From positions 255,501-319,500 of the forward strand of contig NZ_FZNX01000003.1 in assembly GCF_900188355.1 (NCBI RefSeq): a stretch of 64,000 nucleotides of DNA, written 5' to 3'. The translations under genes were made by a program, and so were the position numbers. Of this stretch, positions 53,610-63,399 are shown in pieces (position 1 is the first letter of the stretch; each line of letters opens with the position of its first letter). Origin of the DNA: Lutibacter flavus. GTDB lineage: Bacteria; Bacteroidota; Bacteroidia; Flavobacteriales; Flavobacteriaceae. The notes beneath the pieces are model-generated. The model was not told the origin of the DNA, made no database searches, and saw only the letters and a list, made by a program, of their open reading frames with translations.

Positions 53610-55091
53610 ATGCAACCAATTTATATACTTTCTTTAATTATAGTTTATTTTTGTGCACTCTTGTTAATTGCTTATTTAACTGGAAAAAACGACAACAACG
53701 AAACCTTTTTTAAAGCTAATAAAAAATCACCTTGGTATGTTGTGGCATTCGGTATGATTGGCGCTTCACTCTCAGGTGTTACTTTTATTTCAGTTCCTGG
53801 TTGGGTTCAAAGTTCTCAATTTAGTTATATGCAAATTGTAATTGGATATTTGTTTGGCTATTTTGTAATAGCATATGTTCTTATACCTATTTATTATAAT
53901 TTAAAAGTCACCTCAATTTACGAATTTTTAAAACATAGATTTGGACCTGTAACTCACAAAACCGGTGCCTTTTTCTTTTTTATATCTCGTATACTAGGCG
54001 CATCTTTCCGTTTGTTTTTGGTGGCTTCTGTTCTTCAATATTTTATTTTTGACGCTTGGAATGTTCCATTTGAAATCACCGTAATTCTTTCAATATTATT
54101 AATTTGGATTTACACTTTTAAAGGTGGAATTAAAACGATTGTTTGGACAGATACTTTACAAACCCTATTCATGTTAATTGCTGTTTTTACTACTATTTTT
54201 ATAATTATTGATAAATTAAATTGGTCTATTTCAGATATTTTTGCATCAGCAGAATTTGATAAATTCAGTAGAATAATTTTTACAGATGATTTTAATGATA
54301 AAAAACACTTGATAAAATCCTTCTTAGGTGGAATGTTTATTGCAATTGCAATGACTGGTTTAGATCAAGATATGATGCAAAAAAACCTTACTTGTAAAAA
54401 CACAAAAGAGGCCCAATGGAATGTAATCTCATTAGGTTTTGTGCTTATTTTTGTAAATTTTGTTTTCTTAACCTTAGGCGCATTACTTTTTATTTATGCT
54501 GAAAAATTTGGAATTGCAATTCCAATAGTTGACGGAAATGCTAAAACAGATTTATTATTTCCTGAGATTGCTTTAAATGGTGGTTTGGGAATTACTATTG
54601 GAATTGTATTTATTTTAGGGTTAATTGCTGCAGCATACTCAAGTGCCGATAGTGCACTTACTTCCTTAACCACTTCATATTGCATCGATTTTTTAGATAT
54701 TGAAAATATAGAGCAATCAAAACAAAAAGCCGTCCGTAAAAAAACACATATTGTAATTTCTATAGTATTAGTAATTGTTATTGTAATCTTTAGATATGTA
54801 TTAGAGGATAATGTTATTAGTAGTGTATTGCAAGTAGCTTCGTATACTTATGGTCCACTTCTAGGAATATTTGCATTTGGTATTTTTACAAAATTTAATA
54901 TTAAAGACAATTTTGTGTGGGTAATTGCAATTATATCAGTAATTATAACCTATTTATTAAACGCTTACTCTATTAAATTATTTAATGGTTATGTTTTTGG
55001 ATACGAGCTTTTAATTTTAAATGGAATCGTTACTTTTGTGGGGCTTCTTTTAATAAAAAAGTCGGATAATAAATTAGTTGAAAACAATTAA
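53610..55091 (+). CDS. sodium:solute symporter family protein
   Basis: This is a 493-residue SSS-family transporter (LeuT fold, about 13 helices). The start [26 protein letters not shown] and the substrate/Na+ site pattern [20 protein letters not shown] are typical; [21 protein letters not shown] (about 340-360) is the conserved helix with Ser residues for Na+. The substrate is not clear (sugars, proline and others are all used by this family). The nearest family in Bacteroidota is often a putative solute symporter without known substrate. Confidence 0.88.
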   Translation: MQPIYILSLIIVYFCALLLIAYLTGKNDNNETFFKANKKSPWYVVAFGMIGASLSGVTFISVPGWVQSSQFSYMQIVIGYLFGYFVIAYVLIPIYYNLKVTSIYEFLKHRFGPVTHKTGAFFFFISRILGASFRLFLVASVLQYFIFDAWNVPFEITVILSILLIWIYTFKGGIKTIVWTDTLQTLFMLIAVFTTIFIIIDKLNWSISDIFASAEFDKFSRIIFTDDFNDKKHLIKSFLGGMFIAIAMTGLDQDMMQKNLTCKNTKEAQWNVISLGFVLIFVNFVFLTLGALLFIYAEKFGIAIPIVDGNAKTDLLFPEIALNGGLGITIGIVFILGLIAAAYSSADSALTSLTTSYCIDFLDIENIEQSKQKAVRKKTHIVISIVLVIVIVIFRYVLEDNVISSVLQVASYTYGPLLGIFAFGIFTKFNIKDNFVWVIAIISVIITYLLNAYSIKLFNGYVFGYELLILNGIVTFVGLLLIKKSDNKLVENN

Positions 55092-55119
55092 TAATGGAAC
55101 GAATCTATATTTTAGACTA

Positions 55120-55767
55120 ATGGAGAATGACTTAAGCAATTATCGCAGAAATTATAAGAAAATAGAACTCTCCAAGAATGAAATTTCTGACAATCCAATG
55201 GAGCTTTTTCAAAAATGGTTTTATGAGGTTGAAGCATATGGTGGTGATGTTGAATCTAATGCTATGACACTTTCAACTATTGGTTTGGACGGATTTCCAA
55301 AAAGCAGGGCTGTTTTATTAAAAAAATACACTTGGGAAGGATTTATATTTTTCACAAATTATAATAGTGAAAAAGGTAAAGCAATAGAAACAAATCCAAA
55401 TGTGTGCTTATCTTTTCTTTGGCATAATATAGAACGACAAGTTATTATTAAAGGTGTAGCAGAGAAAATTGCAGAAAATTTATCTGATGGCTATTTTGAA
55501 TCTAGACCCGAAGGAAGTAAACTTGGAGCTTGGGCCTCAGATCAAAGTGAAGCTGTACCTTCTCGTAAATATTTAGACAATCGTTTAAATGAATTTGAAC
55601 AACAATTTAAAGACAATGAAATTACTCGACCCAAACATTGGGGAGGTTTTATTGTAAAACCAATAAGTATAGAATTTTGGCAAGGAAGACCAAATAGAAT
55701 GCACGATAGAATTAGATATACACTCCAGGAAGATTATGACTGGAAAATTGAACGATTAGCACCATAA
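55120..55767 (+). CDS. pdxH: pyridoxine/pyridoxamine 5'-phosphate oxidase
   Basis: This is a 215-residue FMN enzyme (counted from the ATG at 55120) making pyridoxal phosphate. Conserved are NAMTLSTIGLDGFPKSRAVLLK, FFTNYNSEKGKAIE, LCLSFLWH-like LSFLWHNIERQV and the C-terminal FWQGRPNRMHDRIRY. A TTG at 55078 would extend the frame into the preceding gene and carries no family-like residues, so the ATG is preferred. It starts 28 bp after the symporter stop. Confidence 0.95.
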   Translation: MENDLSNYRRNYKKIELSKNEISDNPMELFQKWFYEVEAYGGDVESNAMTLSTIGLDGFPKSRAVLLKKYTWEGFIFFTNYNSEKGKAIETNPNVCLSFLWHNIERQVIIKGVAEKIAENLSDGYFESRPEGSKLGAWASDQSEAVPSRKYLDNRLNEFEQQFKDNEITRPKHWGGFIVKPISIEFWQGRPNRMHDRIRYTLQEDYDWKIERLAP

Positions 55768-55798
55768 TTTTTTTATATTTGAAATCAACTAAAATTAA

Positions 55799-56287
55799 AT
55801 GAAAACACTTTATATAGTTAGGCACGCAAAATCTTCTTGGGAATATGAAGGAATTAAGGATATAGATCGTCCTTTAAAAAAAAGAGGAATAAAGGATGCT
55901 TATTTAGTTTCTAAAGTTTTGCACGAAAAAATTTCAACTCCAGATGTTTTTATTTCAAGTTGCGCAAATAGAGCACTTCATACTGGAATGATATTTAGCT
56001 ATACATTTAATTATCCATTGGCTAACTTAAAAATTAGTAAGTCTCTTTACAATTTTAGTGATGGTTATTTAATTAAAACAGTAAAAGCTTTAGATGATGG
56101 GTTTGACTCTGCAATAATTTTTAGTCATGACCATGGCATAAGCACATTTGTAAATAAATATGGAAGTATTCAATTAGATCACGTACCAACTTGTGGTGTA
56201 GTTGGAATTAAATTTGAAACTAAACATTGGAAAAATATCAAAGCGGGAAATACTTTTATAACCGAATTTCCTAAAAATTTAAAATAA
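55799..56287 (+). CDS. histidine phosphatase family protein (SixA-like)
   Basis: This is a 162-residue protein with the branch 2-free RHG-like motif LYIVRHAKSSWEYEG at the N-terminus (catalytic His in RHA), an Arg in DRPLKKRG, and late IFSHDHGI with the second His. This short layout fits SixA/phosphohistidine phosphatases, which remove phosphate from His-phosphorylated proteins. The target is unknown. It lies upstream of the exopolyphosphatase gene and its stop overlaps the region before the next gene's start. Confidence 0.85.
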   Translation: MKTLYIVRHAKSSWEYEGIKDIDRPLKKRGIKDAYLVSKVLHEKISTPDVFISSCANRALHTGMIFSYTFNYPLANLKISKSLYNFSDGYLIKTVKALDDGFDSAIIFSHDHGISTFVNKYGSIQLDHVPTCGVVGIKFETKHWKNIKAGNTFITEFPKNLK

Positions 56288-56294
56288 TTTTATT

Positions 56295-57188
56295 TTGAAA
56301 ATTGAAAAACTTGCAGGTATTGATATTGGATCCAATGCAGTACGATTATTAGTTACAAATGTTATTACAGACGATAACGGTGCTAATCCAAGTTTTAAAA
56401 AATCTGCTTTGGTAAGGGTTCCAATTCGTTTAGGTGCAGATTCTTTTATTAATGGTGAGATTTCTGAAAACAATAAACTGCGAATGATAAAGGCTATGAA
56501 AGCCTTTAAGTTATTAATGAATGTTCATGGTGTAATCAAATTTTATGCATGTGCAACTTCTGCAATGCGAGATGCATCAAATGGTGTAGATGTGGCTCAA
56601 GAAATATTTGAAAAAACAGCTATAAAAATTAATATTATAGATGGTAAAAAAGAAGCCGCTATTATTTTTTCAAATGATTTAGCCAGTATTATTGAAAAAA
56701 CAAAGTCCTATTTATATGTTGATGTAGGTGGTGGAAGTACTGAAATAACAATTTTTTCTAATGGTAAAATTATCAATTCAAAATCTTTTAAAATTGGTAC
56801 AGTACGTTTGTTAAATAAAGAAAAATCATTTCAACATGTTTGGAAAAGTATGGAAAGCTGGATTAAAGAAAATTCAGAAAAATTAAAAAATACGTATTTA
56901 ATAGGCTCAGGAGGAAACATAAATAAGTTGTTTAAACTTTCCGGAAAACCAATGGGTAAGCCCTTATCAATTAATTATATTGAATCTCAATTTCAATTTT
57001 TAAAACAACTTACTTACGAAGAACGCATTCAACAATTAGATTTAAATCCTGACCGAGCGGATGTAATTGTTCCTGCAATTAAAATATACTTAAACGCTAT
57101 GAAATGGAGTGGCGCTAAAAAAATATTTGTACCAAAGATTGGTCTTGCAGATGGAATTGTAAAAAGTCTTTATTTCAAAAAAATTTAA
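56295..57188 (+). CDS. Ppx/GppA family phosphatase (exopolyphosphatase-like)
   Basis: This is a 297-residue N-terminal-type Ppx/GppA protein of the ASKHA fold: LAGIDIGSNAVRLLV, the catalytic region with YACATSAMRDA, and VDVGGGSTEITIF. It lacks the C-terminal helical domain of longer Ppx forms, so it covers the catalytic module only. It hydrolyses polyphosphate ends or pppGpp. The start is a TTG at 56295; no ATG is available between there and the first motif. The neighbouring sixA-like gene also acts on phosphate. Confidence 0.87.
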   Translation: MKIEKLAGIDIGSNAVRLLVTNVITDDNGANPSFKKSALVRVPIRLGADSFINGEISENNKLRMIKAMKAFKLLMNVHGVIKFYACATSAMRDASNGVDVAQEIFEKTAIKINIIDGKKEAAIIFSNDLASIIEKTKSYLYVDVGGGSTEITIFSNGKIINSKSFKIGTVRLLNKEKSFQHVWKSMESWIKENSEKLKNTYLIGSGGNINKLFKLSGKPMGKPLSINYIESQFQFLKQLTYEERIQQLDLNPDRADVIVPAIKIYLNAMKWSGAKKIFVPKIGLADGIVKSLYFKKI

Positions 57189-57320
57189 AAAACTTCACTA
57201 AGAATTTCATCCAATTTTAACATTCATTGTGACTATTAAAAAATTTGAGTGTCTTAATTACGTCTACTAACAATTTTTAGGCTAATTATTAGAAAAATCA
57301 AATTATTTAAATTACGTATT

Positions 57321-58991
57321 ATGAAAAAACTATTATTATCTATTACTTTATTGGTCTTTGGGGTGAGTGCATTTGCACAAGATTTACCAGATAATCCTGA
57401 ACCAGGGAAATGCTATGTTCGTTGTAAAACTCCAGATGTTTGGAAAAATGAAGATGTAACTGTACAAGTTAGTCCAGCTTACAAAAAAATCTCTACACGC
57501 CCTGCAGAATTTAAAACTGAAACTGAAAGAGTATTAGTTAAAGAGGCCAGTCAACGTCTTGTGTCAGTTCCTGCTGTTTATGAAAGCAGAAATATTGTTG
57601 TTGTAACTAAAGAAGCTAGTCAAAGACTAGAAAAAATTGCTGCATCTACTACAACTGCTACAGAAACAGTGGTAATTAAAGAAGCTAGTCAAAGATTAGA
57701 ACTTGTACCAGCTGTATATGAAACTAAAGATGTTGTTGTTGAAGTTCAACCAGCAACTTACAAACTTGAAGTAGTTCCTGCAGTATATGAAACTAGAGAT
57801 GTTATTGTTGTTACTAAAGAAGCTAGTCAAAGACTAGAAGTAGTTCCAGCAACTTATGGAAAAGAAACAATCACTTACCATAAAAAAGATTATGGTTCAT
57901 CTTTAAAAGTTGTTCCAGCATCATTTTCTTCTGATTCAGAAGTTATTGAAGTGAAAGCGGCATCTGCACAATGGCAAATGAGTGATGTAGCTCCAGATTG
58001 TGAGTCTAGTGATCCTAATGATTGTAGATACTGGTGTTATAAAGAAATTCCTGCACAATTCGAAACTGTAAATAAAACAGTTTTAGCAAGTGATGCAAAA
58101 GTTGTAAGAACTCCAGATTGTGTTAATAATTCTGATGGAAAAAATTGTGGTGATGCTTCATATTCAAGAGTTACACTACTTACACCTCCTTCAACAAGAG
58201 TTATTACTATTCCTGAAGTAACTAAAATTGAGAAAAAAACAGTAATGGTTAAGCCAGCCACTACTAGAAGAATTGAAATTCCTGCAGTGTTTAAAACATT
58301 GAAAAAAACAGTAATGGTTACACCTCCTACAACAAGAGTAATAACTATTCCTGCAGAAACTACAACTGTTAAGAAAACAATTTTTACTCCTGAATCAACT
58401 AGAGTTGTAGATATTCCAGAAGTAACAAAAACTGTTAAGAAAACTGTAATGGTAACACCTCCAACTACGAGAGTTGTTGATATTCCTGCTGAATACTCAA
58501 CAGTATCTAAAACTGTATTAGTTAAAGATGCTTGGGAACAAGAAGTTGCAGTTCCTGCTCAATTCAAAACAGTAACAAAAGAAGTATTGGTTCAAAAAGG
58601 TGGTTTAACTACTTGGAAAGAAGTTGATTGTAAATTAACTGAAAATAGTATCTTACCAATTAACTGGAACTTAGGTAGTGCAAGTTTAACTGCTGAAGCG
58701 AAAAGAATTATTGACACTCGTTTATTACCAGTATTAAAAACTGGTGTTGCTATTGCACTTGAATCTCATACGGATGCAAGAGGTACAAAAGAAAGCAACC
58801 AAAACCTATCTGAAAGAAGAGCAGTTGCTGTTTCTAACTACTTAATTTCAAAAGGAATTAATGCTAGTCAATTAACTGCAAATGGATTTGGAGAAAGAAG
58901 ATTAACAAACAGATGTGCTGATGGTGTTTCTTGTACTGAAAAAGAACACGCTCAAAACAGAAGAACTACTTTTAGAGTTATTAATCAATAA
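57321..58991 (+). CDS. OmpA-family protein with 23-residue tandem repeats
   Basis: This is a 556-residue envelope protein: signal peptide (1-20), a repeat region, and a C-terminal OmpA-like peptidoglycan-binding domain (about 445-556, with ALESHTDARGTKESNQNLSERRA). From residue 51 the KEASQRL-type units recur at 51, 74, 97, 120, 143, 166, 189 and 212, an exact 23-residue period. A second family (TPPTTRV units) starts at 288, 311, 334, 356, 379 and 402. Each unit is a V/P/T-rich strand pair such as VPAVYETRDVIVV. A Cys-rich stretch (227-239) separates the two arrays. It probably forms a rigid beta spacer between outer membrane or surface and cell wall. Confidence 0.85.
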   Translation: MKKLLLSITLLVFGVSAFAQDLPDNPEPGKCYVRCKTPDVWKNEDVTVQVSPAYKKISTRPAEFKTETERVLVKEASQRLVSVPAVYESRNIVVVTKEASQRLEKIAASTTTATETVVIKEASQRLELVPAVYETKDVVVEVQPATYKLEVVPAVYETRDVIVVTKEASQRLEVVPATYGKETITYHKKDYGSSLKVVPASFSSDSEVIEVKAASAQWQMSDVAPDCESSDPNDCRYWCYKEIPAQFETVNKTVLASDAKVVRTPDCVNNSDGKNCGDASYSRVTLLTPPSTRVITIPEVTKIEKKTVMVKPATTRRIEIPAVFKTLKKTVMVTPPTTRVITIPAETTTVKKTIFTPESTRVVDIPEVTKTVKKTVMVTPPTTRVVDIPAEYSTVSKTVLVKDAWEQEVAVPAQFKTVTKEVLVQKGGLTTWKEVDCKLTENSILPINWNLGSASLTAEAKRIIDTRLLPVLKTGVAIALESHTDARGTKESNQNLSERRAVAVSNYLISKGINASQLTANGFGERRLTNRCADGVSCTEKEHAQNRRTTFRVINQ

Positions 58992-59004
58992 TAACTTTCT
59001 AAGT

Positions 59005-59047
59005 TAAAATAAAAAAAACCCGCTAAAAGCGGGTTTTTTTTATTTTA
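59005..59047. terminator. terminator with 20-bp stem
   Basis: The stem contains CCCGCT/AGCGGG inside A/T flanks, with a 3-nt loop and a T-run on the right, serving the OmpA gene. It overlaps the stop codon of the minus-strand thioredoxin gene and can act both ways. Confidence 0.9.
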
Positions 59048-59522
59048 CTTTATTTAGAGTATTTTCAAAAAAAGAATAATGATAACTTGTATCGCGCATT
59101 AAATTATAGCCTTTCAATTTCCCTAATTCCTTTCCTTTACTATCAACTATAACAATTGTTGGATAAGAATTAACATTGTATTTATTCTTTAATTTTAGAT
59201 TATCACTTCTTTGAGAATTCGAAACTAAATTCTTATTTCTAGGAAAATCAGCTTCATATAAAACAAATTCTGAATCACTTAACTCTTTAAATCTTTCAGA
59301 TTCAAAAACATCTGCAACTAACATTTTACAAGGTCCACACCAATCTGAACCCGTGAAAAATATTAAAATTGGTATATTTTTAGATTTTGACAAAGAATTA
59401 GCCTTTGATAATTTTTGTTCCCAACTTACTTTAGAATAAGAAACATCCTCAATACTATCCTGAGCTCGTAATAAACCACTTGTAACTATGGTAAAAACAC
59501 AAGCCAATAATACTCTCTTCAT
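59040..59522 (-). CDS. periplasmic thioredoxin-fold protein
   Basis: This is a 160-residue secreted protein: a signal peptide (1-20, ends LRAQ), then a thioredoxin fold with the active site GSDWCGPCKML (C62 and C65) and the cis-Pro SYPTIVIVDSKGKELGKLKGY. It resembles DsbD-c or thiol:disulfide interchange helper proteins of Bacteroidota. It probably keeps periplasmic cysteines, including those for cytochrome c heme attachment, reduced, but that role is inference. Confidence 0.88.
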   Translation of the reverse strand: MKRVLLACVFTIVTSGLLRAQDSIEDVSYSKVSWEQKLSKANSLSKSKNIPILIFFTGSDWCGPCKMLVADVFESERFKELSDSEFVLYEADFPRNKNLVSNSQRSDNLKLKNKYNVNSYPTIVIVDSKGKELGKLKGYNLMRDTSYHYSFFENTLNKVK

Positions 59523-59563
59523 AAATTATATTTTTATCAGATAACGCTAAAATAGTGCCACTA

Positions 59564-60373
59564 TTATAATTTTACAAATTCTTCAACTAATTTACCTACT
59601 GTTTTTTCTGCAATTTTTGCAACTTTTTGTACTTCTTCATGAGAAACAGCTTCAACAATACCTTCAACACCTAAATCGGTAATAACAGAAATACCAAAAC
59701 ATTCCATTCCCATATGTTTAGCAACAATTACTTCTGGAACAGTTGACATTCCAACCGCATCTGCTCCTAATATTTTAACCATTTTATATTCTGCAGGCGT
59801 TTCAAAAGTAGGCCCTTGTAAAGCTAAATAAATTCCTTTTTGGATAGAAACATCTAATTTTTCCGCAATTAAATCCATTTTAGCAATCATTTTTCTACTA
59901 TATGGCTCGTGCATATCAACAAAACGAGGTCCAAAACGCTCTTCATTTTTTCCATGAAGCGGATGAACAGGCATTAAATTAATATGATCTGTAATTACCA
60001 TAACATCACCAACCTTAAAAGCAGGGTTAACCCCTCCTGATGCATTAGAGACTATCAAATTTTCTACACCTAAAAACTTCATTACTCTTACAGGTAATAC
60101 AGTTTGCTCCATTGTCCATCCTTCATAATAATGAAAACGACCACGCATTGCAATTACTTTCTTTCCTCCTAAAATTCCAAAAATTAATTCTCCTGAATGA
60201 CCTTCTACAGTTGAAACAGGGAAATTTGGAATTTCATTATATGAAATAGTCATTTCAATATTAATTTTCTCGACTAAATTACCTAAACCTGTACCCAATA
60301 TTATACCATAATCTGGTACTGTAATTCCTTTATTTTGTAAAAATTTAACTGTCTCTTGAACTTTGTTCCACAT
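59564..60373 (-). CDS. purine-nucleoside phosphorylase
   Basis: This is a 269-residue trimeric-type PNP. It contains YGIILGTGLGNLVE, GRFHYYEGWTMEQTVLPVRV, SNASGGVNPAFKVGDVMVITDHINLM and the substrate loop in MVKILGADAVGMSTVPEVIVAKHMGM. It splits purine nucleosides with phosphate for salvage. Its start overlaps the end of lpxK by 29 bp, so the two genes are transcribed together; the pairing is common in Flavobacteria. Confidence 0.94.
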   Translation of the reverse strand: MWNKVQETVKFLQNKGITVPDYGIILGTGLGNLVEKINIEMTISYNEIPNFPVSTVEGHSGELIFGILGGKKVIAMRGRFHYYEGWTMEQTVLPVRVMKFLGVENLIVSNASGGVNPAFKVGDVMVITDHINLMPVHPLHGKNEERFGPRFVDMHEPYSRKMIAKMDLIAEKLDVSIQKGIYLALQGPTFETPAEYKMVKILGADAVGMSTVPEVIVAKHMGMECFGISVITDLGVEGIVEAVSHEEVQKVAKIAEKTVGKLVEEFVKL

Positions 60374-61382
60374 ATTTTTTTATAAGATTATCAAAATCTA
60401 TTTTATGACTAATAAATTTTGTTTTTATTGATATAAAGTGCAAATTATTTATCTTTTCAAAGATACGAACATAATCTTTTTCAGTAGTTAAAACTATACT
60501 GTTTTTTGATTTAAAGTTTGCTACTCTATTATTTATTTCACGAAGATCATTATTATTAAAACTATGATGATCTGGATATTTTAAATGCTGAAATTTAATG
60601 TTTTTTTCCTTTAAATAATTTAGCAAAGGAGTTGGATTGGCTATACCTGTAATTAATAATACGTCCGTATTTTCAATTTCCAATAAGTTAATAACAGATG
60701 CTCCTTTTAGATTATTATCATATTCTATCGATGTAAAAAACACTGTTTGATAAAAGGTAGGGTTTAATTTTTTGGTTAATTCAAATTGTTCTTTATCCGA
60801 AAGTGTACTTGGACATTTTGTTACAACAATAATATTGGCTCTTTCTGCACCTGAAACTCGCTCTCTCAAATTCCCTGTTGGCAACATAAAATCATCAATA
60901 TATAAATCATTAAAAGAAGTTAACAAAATATTAAAGCCCCCTTCAACTTTTCTATGCTGAAATGCATCATCTAATAAAATTACATCTGGACGATTTTTTA
61001 AACTATCTAATTGCTTTATTCCATTTATTCTGTCGGCATCTACACAAACAATAATATCGTTAAATTTTTGATAGTATTGAAAAGGTTCATCACCAATGGA
61101 TTCAGCAGTTGCATTCTCATCAGCAATTAAAAATCCCTTACTTTTTCTTTTATAACCTCGGCTTAATACCGCGACTTTATAATCATTTTGCAATAATCGA
61201 ATTAAATACTCAATTTGAGGTGTTTTTCCAGTTCCTCCTACACTTAAATTACCTACCACAATTGTTGGTGTTGCAAACTTTGTAGATTTTAAAACATGTA
61301 TATTAAATAAATAATTACGTGTTGAAGTTATTACTCCATACAACAAAGAAAAAGGGTATAATATTTTTCTAAAAACACTCAT
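60345..61382 (-). CDS. lpxK: tetraacyldisaccharide 4'-kinase
   Basis: This is a 345-residue lipid A kinase with one N-terminal membrane helix. The P-loop reads GNLSVGGTGKTPQ (about 43-55), followed by VLSRGYKRKSKGF and DDAFQHRKV. It phosphorylates the 4' position in lipid A synthesis at the inner membrane. LptD, the last step of the LPS path, is in the same window. pnp follows with a 29-bp overlap. No -7 box is obvious in front of it. Confidence 0.94.
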   Translation of the reverse strand: MSVFRKILYPFSLLYGVITSTRNYLFNIHVLKSTKFATPTIVVGNLSVGGTGKTPQIEYLIRLLQNDYKVAVLSRGYKRKSKGFLIADENATAESIGDEPFQYYQKFNDIIVCVDADRINGIKQLDSLKNRPDVILLDDAFQHRKVEGGFNILLTSFNDLYIDDFMLPTGNLRERVSGAERANIIVVTKCPSTLSDKEQFELTKKLNPTFYQTVFFTSIEYDNNLKGASVINLLEIENTDVLLITGIANPTPLLNYLKEKNIKFQHLKYPDHHSFNNNDLREINNRVANFKSKNSIVLTTEKDYVRIFEKINNLHFISIKTKFISHKIDFDNLIKKYVEQSSRDS

Positions 61383-61450
61383 TTAAGGCGAAAATACAAA
61401 ACAAATTATAATATATCTCTCAAAAATCTTTAACTTTATTCTGTAAAATT

Positions 61451-61458
61451 TATCTTTG
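61451..61458 (+). promoter_or_regulatory. -7 box for the Nif3-like gene
   Basis: TATCTTTG matches TAnnTTTG, 24 bp before the start codon. No matching -33 TTG. Confidence 0.35.
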
Positions 61459-61481
61459 TTTTCACCAACATTAATAAAACT

Positions 61482-62576
61482 ATGATAATTAAAGATATTA
61501 CAACGTGTATTGAAGAAATTGCACCGTTAAATTATGCCGAAGGATTTGACAATGTAGGATTGTTAGTTGGAGATTACAATACTATAGTTACCGGAGTTTT
61601 AGTTACGCTAGATACCCTAGAAAATATTGTTGATGAAGCAATTGAAAAAAATTGTAATTTAATTGTGAGTTTTCACCCAATTATTTTTTCAGGATTAAAA
61701 AAAATAAATGGAAAAAATTATGTTGAACGGGTCATCTTAAAAGCAATTAAAAATGACATAGCGATTTATGCGATTCATACTGCTTTGGATAATTCAATAA
61801 TTGGTGTTAACGCTAAAATTTGTGAAGTCTTAGGCTTACAAAATAACAAAATACTAATCCCTCAAAAAAATACCATAAAAAAACTCACAACTTACGCACC
61901 TAAAGAAAGTGCAGAAGAAGTTAGATTAGAACTGTTTAAAGCTGGTGCTGGCAACATTGGAAATTATGATAATTGCAGCTTTAACACAGAAGGTTTTGGA
62001 ACCTATAGAGGCAATGAAAATTCCAATCCAACTGTTGGAGAAAAAGGGAAATTACACAAAGAAAAAGAAACATTTATAAGCGTAATTTTTGAAAAACATA
62101 AAGAGCAACAAATATTGGCTGCTCTTTTTCAAGCGCATCCTTACGAAGAAGTTGCATATGATATTGTTCCTTTAGATAATATTAATCAAGAAATAGGTAT
62201 TGGTATGATTGGTGAATTATCTGAAGAAAAAAATGAACAAGAATTTCTAAATTTTCTTAAAAAAAGAATGAATGCTAAAGGATTAAGGCATTCTAAATTA
62301 TTAAACAAAAAAATTAAAAAAGTAGCAGTTCTAGGAGGATCAGGAAGCTTTGCAATTGAAAATGCAATTAGGGCTAACGCAGATATTTATGTAACTTCAG
62401 ATATAAAATATCACGAATTTTACAAGGCAGAAAATAAAATAATTATTGCAGATATTGGACATTATGAAAGTGAACAATTCACAAAAAATCTTTTAGTTGA
62501 TATTCTTACAAAAAAATTCCCTAATTTTGCAATCATTTTATCACAAAAAAACACAAATCCAATTTATTACTTATAA
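61482..62576 (+). CDS. Nif3-like dinuclear metal centre protein
   Basis: This is a 364-residue Nif3/DUF34 family member. Core metal motifs are SFHPIIFSGLKKI and AIHTALDN; the C-terminal half has ADIGHYESEQF. An insert domain (about 125-235, CutA-like beta-alpha-beta) sits between the two halves, as in the longer bacterial members. It forms toroidal hexamers with two metals per subunit; the biochemical role remains debated. It lies just upstream of the coiled-coil gene. Confidence 0.9.
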   Translation: MIIKDITTCIEEIAPLNYAEGFDNVGLLVGDYNTIVTGVLVTLDTLENIVDEAIEKNCNLIVSFHPIIFSGLKKINGKNYVERVILKAIKNDIAIYAIHTALDNSIIGVNAKICEVLGLQNNKILIPQKNTIKKLTTYAPKESAEEVRLELFKAGAGNIGNYDNCSFNTEGFGTYRGNENSNPTVGEKGKLHKEKETFISVIFEKHKEQQILAALFQAHPYEEVAYDIVPLDNINQEIGIGMIGELSEEKNEQEFLNFLKKRMNAKGLRHSKLLNKKIKKVAVLGGSGSFAIENAIRANADIYVTSDIKYHEFYKAENKIIIADIGHYESEQFTKNLLVDILTKKFPNFAIILSQKNTNPIYYL

Positions 62577-62577
62577 T

Positions 62578-63351
62578 ATGGCTAAAAAGAAAGAAGTAAC
62601 TGTTGAAGAGAAATTAAGAGCCCTTTACGACTTACAATTAATTGATTCGAGAGTTGATGAAATTAAAAATGTAAGAGGTGAATTACCTTTAGAAATTGAA
62701 GATTTAGAAGATGAAATTGTTGGTTTAAATAAAAGACTTGCTAATTTTGATAATGAAGTAGCTACTTTAAAAAGTGAAATTTCAGCTAAAAAGCTAGTAA
62801 TTGAAGAAGCTAAAAATTTAGTAAAAAAATATGCTGAACAACAGAAAAAAGTTCGTAATAATAGAGAATTCAATTCTATTACTAAAGAAACTGAATACCA
62901 AGAACTTGAAATTGAATTAGCTGAAAAAAGGATTAAAGAGTTTAAAGCTAAAATTGAGCAAAAAAACGAAGTAATTCTTGGAACTAAAGAAACGATAGCA
63001 AAACAAGAAGAATTATTAAAACATAAATCAGCCGAATTAAATGATATCATGGGTGATACCATTAAAGAGGAAGAATTATTACTTAAAAAATCTAAAGAAT
63101 ACGGAGAATTAATTGACGACCACTTATTAAAAGCTTACAATAGAATTAGATCTACAGTTAAAAATGGTTTAGCCGTAGTATCTATTGAAAGAGGAGCTTC
63201 TGGAGGTTCATTCTTTACAATTCCACCACAAAGACAAGTTGAAATTGCGAGTCGTAAAAAAATTATTACTGATGAATATAGCGGTAGAATTTTAGTTGAT
63301 GGTGCTTTAGCCGAAGAAGAAAAAGAAAAAATTGACAAATTATTAAAATAA
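62578..63351 (+). CDS. coiled-coil protein with degenerate C4 zinc-ribbon
   Basis: This is a 257-residue protein: an N-terminal and central coiled coil (about 20-180) and a C-terminal domain that is homologous to the zf-RING_7 zinc ribbon. In family members with zinc the tail has two CxxC pairs, but here the matching positions read GASGGSFFTIPP and IITDEYSGRI, with Ser, Ser, Asp and Ser in place of Cys. The protein therefore probably does not bind zinc at this site. The ATG at 62578, one base after the preceding stop, is the start; an earlier frame extension overlaps the Nif3 gene. Confidence 0.85.
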   Translation: MAKKKEVTVEEKLRALYDLQLIDSRVDEIKNVRGELPLEIEDLEDEIVGLNKRLANFDNEVATLKSEISAKKLVIEEAKNLVKKYAEQQKKVRNNREFNSITKETEYQELEIELAEKRIKEFKAKIEQKNEVILGTKETIAKQEELLKHKSAELNDIMGDTIKEEELLLKKSKEYGELIDDHLLKAYNRIRSTVKNGLAVVSIERGASGGSFFTIPPQRQVEIASRKKIITDEYSGRILVDGALAEEEKEKIDKLLK

Positions 63352-63371
63352 TAATTTCTTAATATTACATA

Positions 63372-63399
63372 AAAAAAGCCTCCATACGGAGGCTTTTTT
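63372..63399. terminator. bidirectional terminator
   Basis: GCCTCC/GGAGGC stem with a 4-nt loop inside A and T runs lies between the coiled-coil gene and the convergent methyltransferase gene. Confidence 0.88.

Noticed and set aside
62625-63062. 145-codon antisense frame within the coiled-coil gene
   Set aside because: Ser/Leu-rich translation is the mirror of the Lys/Glu-rich coiled coil on the other strand.
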